This document shows, in pieces, positions 58,313-64,000 of a stretch of 64,000 bases of DNA. Both the position numbers and the translations under genes were made by a program. The stretch is from Rhodanobacter sp. FDAARGOS 1247 (GTDB lineage: Bacteria; Pseudomonadota; Gammaproteobacteria; Xanthomonadales; Rhodanobacteraceae). Under the pieces are notes generated by a model, which searched no databases, was not told the origin of the DNA, and was given only the letters and a program-made list of their open reading frames with translations. The stretch is from assembly GCF_016889805.1 (NCBI RefSeq), contig NZ_CP069535.1, positions 1,674,001 through 1,738,000 of the forward strand. Reading direction: 5' to 3'. How positions within the stretch are numbered: the stretch's first letter is position 1; every line of letters begins with the position of its first letter.

Positions 58313-58872
58313 ACACTCCCACTCCCGCCCTGGCCGACGCGCTGGCCAACGCCGACCTCCTGTTCGCCGGTGAGGCACTCGCGCCGGTGATCACCGACAT
58401 GGGCCGTCGCATCGACGCCGCGCTGGACGGCGAGCGCGCGGTGTTCCTCACCGTGATGAACGGCGCGCTGATCTTCGCCGGCCAGCTGGCGCTGGCGATC
58501 CGCACCGACGTGGAATTCGATTACGTGCACGCCACCCGTTACCGCGGCGCCACCTCGGGCAAGGAACTGCACTGGCTGCGCGAGCCGATGGTGTCGCTGC
58601 AAGGCCGCGTGGTGCTGCTGGTCGACGACATCCTCGACGAAGGCCACACGCTGAAGGAAGTGCGCGACGACTGCTACCGGCGCGGCGCGAAGAAGGTCTA
58701 CATCGCCAGCCTCTGCACCAAGCGCCACAACCGCCTGGTCGAAGGCATCAGCTCCGACTTCAACGGCGTCGAACTGCCCGACCGCTACGTGTTCGGCTAC
58801 GGCATGGACTACTACGAACAAGGCCGCAACCTGCCGGGCATCTACGCGCTGAAAGAGGGGAACGGGGAATAG
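58309..58872 (+). CDS. hpt: Hypoxanthine-guanine phosphoribosyltransferase
   Basis: Purine salvage: converts hypoxanthine or guanine with PRPP to IMP or GMP. It is 187 aa. The PRPP-binding loop VVLLVDDILDEGHTL lies at 101-115; the base-contacting MNGALIF and the flexible-loop TSGKEL are present; the C-terminal FGYGMDYYEQGRNLPGIYAL is family-typical. The last residues (KEGNGE) and the stop are encoded by a 7-bp repeat tract. It is translationally coupled to nagZ and followed by the MTI phosphorylase, which feeds hypoxanthine into this enzyme. Confidence 0.95.
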   Translation: MNTPTPALADALANADLLFAGEALAPVITDMGRRIDAALDGERAVFLTVMNGALIFAGQLALAIRTDVEFDYVHATRYRGATSGKELHWLREPMVSLQGRVVLLVDDILDEGHTLKEVRDDCYRRGAKKVYIASLCTKRHNRLVEGISSDFNGVELPDRYVFGYGMDYYEQGRNLPGIYALKEGNGE

Positions 58873-58961
58873 GGAACAGGGAACAAAGGCGCGACGCGCC
58901 CGCTCCTGTTCTTGTCTGCCGTTCTCTGTTCCCCGTTCCCCGTTCCCCGTTCCCCGTTCCC
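58857..58961. repeat. 7-bp tandem repeats in inverted orientation at the 3' end of hpt
   Basis: The left block (58857-58884) has four GGGGAAC-type units; the right block (58928-58961) has GTTCCCC four times plus GTTCCC, its complement. A GC-rich core (GGCGCGACGCGCCC) lies between. The left block starts inside the hpt coding sequence. The G runs allow a G-quadruplex on either strand. Confidence 0.85.
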
Positions 58962-58974
58962 ACCGGCCCCGCCC

Positions 58975-59733
58975 ATGACTCTGACCCCCACCCCCATCCA
59001 CCTCGCCGTCATCGGCGGCAGCGGCCTGTACAACTTCGCCGGCCTGGAAAACGCCACGCGTCATAGCGTGGACACGCCCTACGGCCCGGCCTCCGGCGAC
59101 GTGGTGATTGGCGACTTCGCCGGCCGGCGCATCGCCTTCCTGGCCCGTCACGGCGAGAGCCACACGCTGCCGCCGCACCGGGTGAATTACCGGGCGAACC
59201 TGTGGGCGCTGCACAGCCTCGGCGCGCGTCGGGTGATCGGGGTGAACGCGGTCGGCGGTATTCGCGGCGACATGGGGCCGCGGGTGATCGTGGTGCCCGA
59301 CCAGATCATCGACTACACCCACGGCCGCAGCACCAGCTACTGCGACGTCGAAGGCGCCGAGGTGAAGCACATCGACTTCAGCGAGCCGTACACCGAATCG
59401 CTGCGCCTGCAATTGCTGGCGGCGGCGCGCGCGGCCAATGTCGAGGTGATCGGCGGCGGCTGCTACGGCGCCACCCAGGGTCCGCGGCTGGAAACCCGCG
59501 CCGAGATCGCCCGCATGAAGCGCGACGGCTGCGACCTGGTCGGCATGACCGGCATGCCCGAGGCGGCGCTGGCGCGCGAACTGGAACTGGAATACGCCTG
59601 CCTGGCGCTGGTGGCGAACTTCGCCGCCGGTTGCGGCGACGAAGCGGAAATCAGCATCGAGGAAATCTTCGCCCACCTCGCCGCGGCCACCGCCGAGGTG
59701 CCGCGCATCCTGGAAAAAATGCTGCAGGCCTGA
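58975..59733 (+). CDS. S-methyl-5'-thioinosine phosphorylase (MTAP/PNP family)
   Basis: A 252-aa phosphorylase, most likely splitting S-methyl-5'-thioinosine to hypoxanthine and methylthioribose-1-phosphate, as described for the Pseudomonas aeruginosa enzyme encoded next to nagZ. The nucleoside phosphorylase fold shows LAVIGGSGLYNFAGLE at the start, the phosphate site FLARHGESHTLPPHRVNYRAN, GATQGPRLET and the base-contact region MTGMPEAALARELEL. Methylthioadenosine phosphorylase is the main alternative. The ATG at 58975 comes after the repeat tract, inside which an upstream ATG is rejected. Confidence 0.88.
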   Translation: MTLTPTPIHLAVIGGSGLYNFAGLENATRHSVDTPYGPASGDVVIGDFAGRRIAFLARHGESHTLPPHRVNYRANLWALHSLGARRVIGVNAVGGIRGDMGPRVIVVPDQIIDYTHGRSTSYCDVEGAEVKHIDFSEPYTESLRLQLLAAARAANVEVIGGGCYGATQGPRLETRAEIARMKRDGCDLVGMTGMPEAALARELELEYACLALVANFAAGCGDEAEISIEEIFAHLAAATAEVPRILEKMLQA

Positions 59734-59774
59734 ATTTGCCGGCGGAGTTTGTGCACCGGCAGGACATATTCGTA

Positions 59775-59804
59775 TTGCAATGGGCCTTCACATCTTGCTA
59801 TTTT
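59775..59804 (+). promoter_or_regulatory. Probable promoter of the cold-shock gene
   Basis: TTGCAA, an 18-nt spacer and TATTTT with an extended TG (TGCTATTTT). It would give a leader of about 75 nt before the cold-shock ATG. Confidence 0.45.
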
Positions 59805-59886
59805 CCTCGCGGTCAGGGCGGCGAACCGGGGGGATGAGTCGCGCGCAACCTGGCGTACTCACTCCATGTATCCAGAGGTTCTCGCA

Positions 59887-60090
59887 ATGAGTTTCGGTAC
59901 GGTCAAATGGTTCAACGATGCCAAGGGGTTCGGGTTCATCGCACCCGAGGATGGCAGTGCGGATGTGTTCGTCCATTTTTCGGCGATCAATACCAAGGGC
60001 TTCCGCAGCCTGCAGGAAGGTCAGCGCGTTCAGTTCGAAGTGACCCAGGGCCCCAAGGGTGCCCAGGCGTCGGCGGTTGAAGCTGCCTGA
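59887..60090 (+). CDS. Cold-shock domain protein (CspA family)
   Basis: A 67-aa single OB-fold RNA chaperone. RNP1 KGFGFIAP and RNP2 VFVHFSAI are intact, and the start [17 protein letters not shown] is typical. The C-terminus ends ASAVEAA. It has its own probable promoter and a strong terminator. Whether it is cold-induced cannot be read from the sequence. Confidence 0.96.
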   Translation: MSFGTVKWFNDAKGFGFIAPEDGSADVFVHFSAINTKGFRSLQEGQRVQFEVTQGPKGAQASAVEAA

Positions 60091-60121
60091 TCTGTCCGGT
60101 AAACGTTGCATGGCAAGAATG

Positions 60122-60148
60122 AAACCCCGCATCCTGTGCGGGGTTTTT
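60122..60148 (+). terminator. Rho-independent terminator after the cold-shock gene
   Basis: The 10-bp stem AAACCCCGCA/TGCGGGGTTT with a TCCTG loop runs into TTTTT. Confidence 0.9.
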
Positions 60149-60171
60149 GCTTTGGTGAGCCGGAGAAAGTC

Positions 60172-61233
60172 ATGACCGATCGCAGGCGTTTCCTCAAGGG
60201 CTCCCTGCTGGGAGTTTCCGCGTCGATGCTGGGATGGGGCGGCAAGCTCGCGGCCGGGCCGATGCCGCACGGTACCGCCGATGCCAGCCATGCAGCGAAA
60301 GCGTCCGCCGCACGCGTCGTCTCGACCTGGGACTTCGGCGTCGCCGCGAACCAGGCTGCGTGGGCCATCCTCGGCAAGGGCGGCCATGCACTGGACGCGG
60401 TGGAAGCCGGCGCGCAGGTGCCGGAGTCCGACCTCAGGAATCACAGCGTGGGCAAGGGCGGCTATCCCGATCGCGACGGCCACGTCACGCTGGACGCCAG
60501 CATCATGGATGCCGACGGCAGCTGTGGCGCAGTCGCCGCGCTCGAACACATCGAGCATCCCATCTCCGTGGCGCGACGGGTGATGGAACGCACGCCGCAC
60601 GTGCTGCTGGTGGGCGAGGGCGCGCTGCAGTTCGCGCTGGAGCAGGGCTTCAGGAAACAGGACCTGCTCACCCCGGAGGCCGAACAGGCCTGGCATGAAT
60701 GGCTGAAGACGGCGAAGTACCAGCCCTCGATCAACAGCGAAGTGCACGACTACGGCCGCACCGGCCTGCCCGGCGGCGCCCACAACCACGACACCATCGG
60801 CATGCTGGCGATCGACGCGCACGGTCGCATGTCCGGCGCCTGCACCACCAGCGGCATGGCCTGGAAAATGCGCGGCCGCGTGGGCGACAGCCCGATCATC
60901 GGCGCCGGCCTGTACGTCGACGGCGAAGTCGGCGGCGCCACTTCCACCGGCGTGGGTGAGGAAGTGATCCGCAACGCCGGCAGCTTCCTCGTCGTCGAAC
61001 TGATGCGCCAGGGCCGCTCGCCCCACGAGGCCTGCAAGGAAGCGGTGATGCGCATCGTCAAGAAGCGCCGCGAGGCATCGAGGACCCTGCAGGTCGGCTT
61101 CCTGGCGATGAACCGCAACGGTGAAGTCGGCGCCTACGCGATCCAGCACGGCTTCACCTACGCCGTGTGCGATGCGCAGAAGCAGGACGCGCTGATTCCG
61201 TCGCAAAGCGTCTACACCACGAGCTACTCGTGA
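60172..61233 (+). CDS. N4-(beta-N-acetylglucosaminyl)-L-asparaginase family Ntn hydrolase with Tat signal
   Basis: A 353-aa member of the aspartylglucosaminidase/isoaspartyl peptidase family. The N-terminal RRRFLKGS plus a hydrophobic stretch is a Tat export signal (about 1-30). Autocleavage is expected between D207 and T208 (NHDTIGMLA), making T208 the N-terminal nucleophile. Substrate residues are in RVGDSPIIGAGLYVD and GATSTGVGEE. The ATG at 60172 lies after the cold-shock terminator; an upstream in-frame ATG overlaps that hairpin and is rejected. Actual substrate (glycoasparagine or beta-aspartyl peptide) is uncertain. cutC follows 12 nt later. Confidence 0.92.
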   Translation: MTDRRRFLKGSLLGVSASMLGWGGKLAAGPMPHGTADASHAAKASAARVVSTWDFGVAANQAAWAILGKGGHALDAVEAGAQVPESDLRNHSVGKGGYPDRDGHVTLDASIMDADGSCGAVAALEHIEHPISVARRVMERTPHVLLVGEGALQFALEQGFRKQDLLTPEAEQAWHEWLKTAKYQPSINSEVHDYGRTGLPGGAHNHDTIGMLAIDAHGRMSGACTTSGMAWKMRGRVGDSPIIGAGLYVDGEVGGATSTGVGEEVIRNAGSFLVVELMRQGRSPHEACKEAVMRIVKKRREASRTLQVGFLAMNRNGEVGAYAIQHGFTYAVCDAQKQDALIPSQSVYTTSYS

Positions 61234-61245
61234 TGCCGGCGACTC

Positions 61246-61998
61246 ATGATGCTTGAAATCGCCGCCAACTCGGTCGCCTCCGCACTCGCCGCGCAGGACG
61301 GCGGAGCAGGGCGGGTCGAACTGTGCAGCGCGCTGGAACTGGGCGGCCTCACCCCGTCGCACGCACAGATCGCGCTGGCCCGCGAGCACCTGCGCATCCC
61401 GCTGTACGTGCTGATCCGCCCGCGCGCCGGAGACTTCCTCTACAGCGACCTCGAAGCCGAGACGATGCAGCGCGACGTCGAAGCCTGCGTGGCGCTCGGT
61501 TGCGACGGCGTGGTGCTCGGCATGCTCGACGCCGACGGCCAGGTGGACATGCCCCGCTGCCGCAGCCTGATCACCGCCGCCGGCACGCTGGGCACCACCT
61601 TCCACCGCGCCTTCGACCTCAGCCGCGACCCTTCGCGCGCGCTGGAAGACATCATCACCCTCGGCTGCGAACGCGTGCTGACTTCCGGCGCCCAACCCAG
61701 CGCCGTCGAAGGCGCCGCCCTGATCCGAACCCTGGTCATCCAGGCGAACGGCCGTCTCGCCGTGATGCCCGGCGCCGGCATCACCGCCCACAACATCGCC
61801 GCCCTGGCCGCTGCCACTGGCGCCCGTGAATTCCACGCCTCGGCGAAACACCAGCTGCCCTCGGGCATGCAGCATCGACCACCACGGCTGGCCGACATGC
61901 AAGGCGGCGAACTGCGCAGCGATGTTGAGCAGGTACGCGCACTAGCGCTGGCTCTTGCTCCTCCCCCTGCTTCGCAGGGGGAGGTCGGGAGGGGGTAA
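61246..61998 (+). CDS. cutC: CutC family protein
   Basis: A 250-aa TIM-barrel protein historically linked to copper homeostasis, though its true activity is unsettled. Family motifs are EIAANSVASALAAQDGGAGR, RVELCSALELGGLTPSH, LIRPRAGDFLYS, TFHRAFDLSRDP and VMPGAGITAHNI. Two adjacent ATGs (61246, 61249) are possible. The last 12-14 residues and the stop codon are encoded by a GC-rich palindromic element, so the C-terminus is lineage-specific. Co-oriented with the asparaginase-family gene. Confidence 0.92.
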   Translation: MMLEIAANSVASALAAQDGGAGRVELCSALELGGLTPSHAQIALAREHLRIPLYVLIRPRAGDFLYSDLEAETMQRDVEACVALGCDGVVLGMLDADGQVDMPRCRSLITAAGTLGTTFHRAFDLSRDPSRALEDIITLGCERVLTSGAQPSAVEGAALIRTLVIQANGRLAVMPGAGITAHNIAALAAATGAREFHASAKHQLPSGMQHRPPRLADMQGGELRSDVEQVRALALALAPPPASQGEVGRG

Positions 61999-62059
61999 AG
62001 CTCTTGATCTCACCCCAAGAGCGACCCCACCCCAACCCTCCCCTGCTTGCAGGGGAGGG
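61960..62059. repeat. Two related stem-loop elements at the 3' end of cutC
   Basis: CCTCCCCCTGC-TTC-GCAGGGGGAGG at 61960-61984 and CCCTCCCCTGC-TT-GCAGGGGAGGG at 62036-62059 are perfect 11-bp hairpins with nearly the same sequence, in opposite overall orientation. This type of sequence is dispersed in many proteobacterial genomes (recalled, not searched). Confidence 0.75.
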
Positions 62060-62110
62060 AGCATATCCGGCGACACGAACGCACTCCCCGCAGCCAGCCC
62101 CCAACCCGTT

Positions 62111-62148
62111 CCCCCTGAGCGTGGCCGCGCAGCGGCGGAGTCGAAGGG
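62111..62148. repeat. Dispersed-type CCCTGAGC...GTCGAAGGG element
   Basis: The sequence between cutC and fabV begins CCCCTGAGCG and ends GAGTCGAAGGG, matching a short intergenic element I recall from many GC-rich proteobacteria. The rest of the 61999-62298 gap holds no gene. Confidence 0.5.
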
Positions 62149-62298
62149 CCGCCACAAGGCTTCGACTTCACACCTTCGGCGCCACCCTCAGCCCGAGCAA
62201 AATCCTGATAGCCCCCGCACTGCACTCCCTACGGCAGCGCACGGCCGCCCCACTTGGTTAAGATGCCGGTTTATGCATTTGCCAGCAGGAGCCGTCGC

Positions 62299-63501
62299 GT
62301 GATCATCAAGCCCAAAGTCCGTGGATTCATCTGTGTCACCGCCCACCCGGTCGGCTGCGAACGCAACGTGCTCGACCAGATCGCGATCACCGAAGCCGCC
62401 GGCCACAGCAAGGGCATCGGTCCCAAGCGCGTGCTGGTGATCGGCGCCTCCACCGGCTACGGCCTGGCCTCGCGCATCACCGCTGCCTTCGGCTACGGCG
62501 CCGCCACGCTGGGCGTGTTCTTCGAGAAGCCCAGCAGCGAAGACAAGACCGGCACCGCGGGCTGGTACAACTCCGCCGCCTTCGACAAGGCCGCCAAGCA
62601 GGCCGGCCTGTACAGCAAGTCGATCAACGGCGACGCGTTCGCCCACGAAACCCGCGCCAAGGCCATCGAGATCATCAAGAACGAGATGGGCGGCCCGATC
62701 GACCTGGTCGTCTACTCGCTGGCCTCGCCCGTGCGCAAGATGCCGGATACCGGCGAAGTCGTGCGCTCGGCGCTGAAGACCATCGGCGAGCCGTTCCACA
62801 ACACCTCGGTCGACACCAACAAGGACATGGTGATCGAAGCCACCGTCGAACCGGCCACCGAGCAGGAGATCAAGGACACCGTCACCGTCATGGGCGGCGA
62901 GGACTGGGCGCTGTGGATCGACGCGCTGAGCGCCGCCGGCGTGCTCGCCGACCACGCCAAGACCATCGCCTACAGCTACATCGGCACCGAGATCACCTGG
63001 CCGATGTACTGGCACGGCACCCTGGGCCAGGCCAAGCAGCACCTCGACAACACGGCGAAGCAACTGCGCAGCCGCCACCCCGGCCTCGAAGCCTACGTGG
63101 GCGTGATGAAGTCCGTCGTCACCCAGGCCAGCGCCGCCATTCCGGTGATCCCGCTATACGTGTCCATCGCCTTCAAGATCATGAAGGAGCAGGGCATCCA
63201 CGAAAACCCGATCGAACAAGCCAACCGCCTGTTCCACGACCGCCTCTACCGCGCCGACGGCGCCGCCCCCGCCACCGACGACGAAGGCCGCGTGCGCCTG
63301 GACGACTGGGAGCTGCGCGATGAAGTGCAGGACGCCTGCAAGACCCTCTGGCCCACCGTCACCACCGAAAACCTGCGCGAGATCACCGACTACGCGGGGT
63401 ACAAGCATGAGTTCTTGAAGTTGTTCGGGTTTGATCGGGATGACGTGAACTATGACGCAGAGGTGGAGGCGGATCGGCGGTTTGATTGTTTGGAGGGGTG
63501 A
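62299..63501 (+). CDS. fabV: Enoyl-[acyl-carrier-protein] reductase FabV (trans-2-enoyl-CoA reductase)
   Basis: An NADH-dependent enoyl reductase completing each cycle of fatty-acid synthesis; FabV enzymes are typically triclosan-resistant. It is 400 aa, the usual size. The start is a GTG at 62299 with AGGAG 7 nt upstream, giving the family start [19 protein letters not shown]. The nucleotide loop [15 protein letters not shown] is near 45, and the active-site Y237-x8-K246 ([11 protein letters not shown]) is intact. An upstream in-frame ATG is rejected for lack of conservation. It stands alone and is followed by a terminator. Confidence 0.96.
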   Translation: MIIKPKVRGFICVTAHPVGCERNVLDQIAITEAAGHSKGIGPKRVLVIGASTGYGLASRITAAFGYGAATLGVFFEKPSSEDKTGTAGWYNSAAFDKAAKQAGLYSKSINGDAFAHETRAKAIEIIKNEMGGPIDLVVYSLASPVRKMPDTGEVVRSALKTIGEPFHNTSVDTNKDMVIEATVEPATEQEIKDTVTVMGGEDWALWIDALSAAGVLADHAKTIAYSYIGTEITWPMYWHGTLGQAKQHLDNTAKQLRSRHPGLEAYVGVMKSVVTQASAAIPVIPLYVSIAFKIMKEQGIHENPIEQANRLFHDRLYRADGAAPATDDEGRVRLDDWELRDEVQDACKTLWPTVTTENLREITDYAGYKHEFLKLFGFDRDDVNYDAEVEADRRFDCLEG

Positions 63502-63564
63502 GGAGGTGGGGAGTGTTCATCTCTTTTTTGAGATGAACTGGCTGCATCACACGGGCATACTTCC

Positions 63565-63591
63565 AACGGCTCCCGGCTAGGGAGCCGTTTT
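63565..63591 (+). terminator. Rho-independent terminator after fabV
   Basis: A perfect 10-bp stem AACGGCTCCC/GGGAGCCGTT with a GGCTA loop, running into TTTT. Confidence 0.85.
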
Positions 63592-63603
63592 GCCGGGGGC
63601 AGT

Positions 63604-64000
63604 ATGAAATTCTGGTTGGGCGTTACTGATAACCGATGGTATGAATTCGTCTGCCGTCAAGCGTTTGATGAAGTCAACTTCTGGCAGCCCTCGGCGCGTG
63701 CGCCGTTTACCAATCTTCCTCCAGGTACTCCATTCTTCTTCAAGTTGAAACGCCCGAACAACCACATTGTTGGCGGAGGGTTTTTCTCGCACTTCACGAC
63801 GCTGCCGCTCTCCCAGGCGTGGGATTTTTTTGGTGAAGAGAACGGGGCTTCTTCGTTTCGCCACTTCGCCGAACTGATCGCATCCAATGCGCATGTAGCA
63901 GCAAGTCCGGAACGTCAGATAGGATGCACGGTCGTTTCGAACGTTTTCTATTTGCCAAGGGAAGCGTGGATTCCCGTCGAAGGCTTGTTCCCCAAACCCA
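63604..64000 (+). CDS. N-terminal part of a probable PUA-like/HNH endonuclease (runs off the window)
   Basis: An open frame from ATG 63604 (GGGGGC upstream) to the last base, 132 codons without a stop. The sequence MKFWLGVTDNRWYEFV, then DEVNFWQPS, FFFKLKRPNNHIVGGGFF and QIGCTVVSNVFYLPREAWIP resembles the N-terminal EVE/PUA-like half of proteins annotated as HNH endonucleases, which may recognise modified DNA. This is from memory; the catalytic HNH part would lie beyond the window. GC content is lower than in the preceding genes, consistent with an acquired defence gene. The opposite-strand reading frames here have no recognisable content. Confidence 0.65.
   Translation, partial: MKFWLGVTDNRWYEFVCRQAFDEVNFWQPSARAPFTNLPPGTPFFFKLKRPNNHIVGGGFFSHFTTLPLSQAWDFFGEENGASSFRHFAELIASNAHVAASPERQIGCTVVSNVFYLPREAWIPVEGLFPKP

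Noticed and set aside
60106..60171. Upstream ATG start for the asparaginase-family gene
   Set aside because: The extension is encoded by the cold-shock terminator stem, and the Tat signal begins at 60172.
61998..62298. Short ORFs in the cutC-fabV gap
   Set aside because: They are translations of palindromic repeats (Pro/Arg/Ser-rich) without ribosome sites.

Overview
The window is about 64 kb of GC-rich chromosomal DNA from a gammaproteobacterium. Gene content and order point to the Xanthomonadales/Lysobacterales, most likely Rhodanobacteraceae (Rhodanobacter or Dyella-like). This is inferred from the blocks tig-clpP-clpX-lon-hupB, mltD-gloB-methyltransferase-rnhA-dnaQ, rpoE-rseA-degP-lepA-lepB-DUF4845-rnc-era-recO and nagZ-hpt-methylthioinosine phosphorylase, and from the use of FabV as enoyl-ACP reductase. 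No species can be named from the sequence alone.

Layout. 1-4.6 kb: sulfur assimilation (CysB-type regulator divergent from siroheme synthase and a cysteine synthase), then a glutathione transferase. 4.9-14 kb: tRNA-Leu and the protein quality-control block (trigger factor, ClpP, ClpX, Lon, HU, tRNA-Val, tRNA-Asp, PpiD-like foldase). 14-18.1 kb: lytic transglycosylase and glyoxalase II facing methyltransferase, RNase HI and DNA polymerase III epsilon. 18.1-24.8 kb: palindrome-rich spacer, tRNA-Ser, PP2C phosphatase, then an AT-richer accessory island with a 4.5-kb RHS-repeat gene and a small membrane/zinc-ribbon ORF. 24.8-31.4 kb: FadL-type porin, TetR regulator, PEP synthase and its regulator, DUF1249. 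31.5-31.8 kb: tRNA-Asp, -Glu and -Ala. 32-37 kb: cation/proton antiporter, FKBP isomerase, UDP-glucose dehydrogenase, SlyX, YaiL. 37-42.6 kb: FadB-like enzyme, a small unknown protein and a GGDEF-EAL protein. 42.7-51.8 kb: sigma-E operon, DegP, LepA, signal peptidase, RNase III, Era, RecO. 51.8-55.3 kb: receiver-Hpt protein, a YdbH-like AsmA-superfamily protein and a DUF1318 lipoprotein. 55.3-63.5 kb: RlmD, CYTH, NagZ, Hpt, MTI phosphorylase, cold-shock protein, aspartylglucosaminidase family, CutC, FabV. From 63.6 kb to the edge: the start of a gene resembling PUA-like/HNH endonucleases.

The genes are mostly housekeeping. The best regulatory evidence is a pair of near-consensus sigma-E promoters, one upstream of rpoE itself and one upstream of the periplasmic FKBP isomerase; both have a 16-nt spacer and an identical TCTGA -10. 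Strong sigma-70 promoters precede tRNA-Ser and the tRNA-Ala-Glu-Asp operon. The less ordinary parts are the RHS island with its unassigned C-terminal tip and candidate immunity ORF, an apparent YnbE-YdbL fusion lipoprotein beside the YdbH-like protein, a small protein resembling the N-terminal part of Ycf46-type ATPases paired with a c-di-GMP protein, a G-quadruplex-prone 7-bp repeat that forms the end of hpt, and the truncated HNH-type gene at the right edge.
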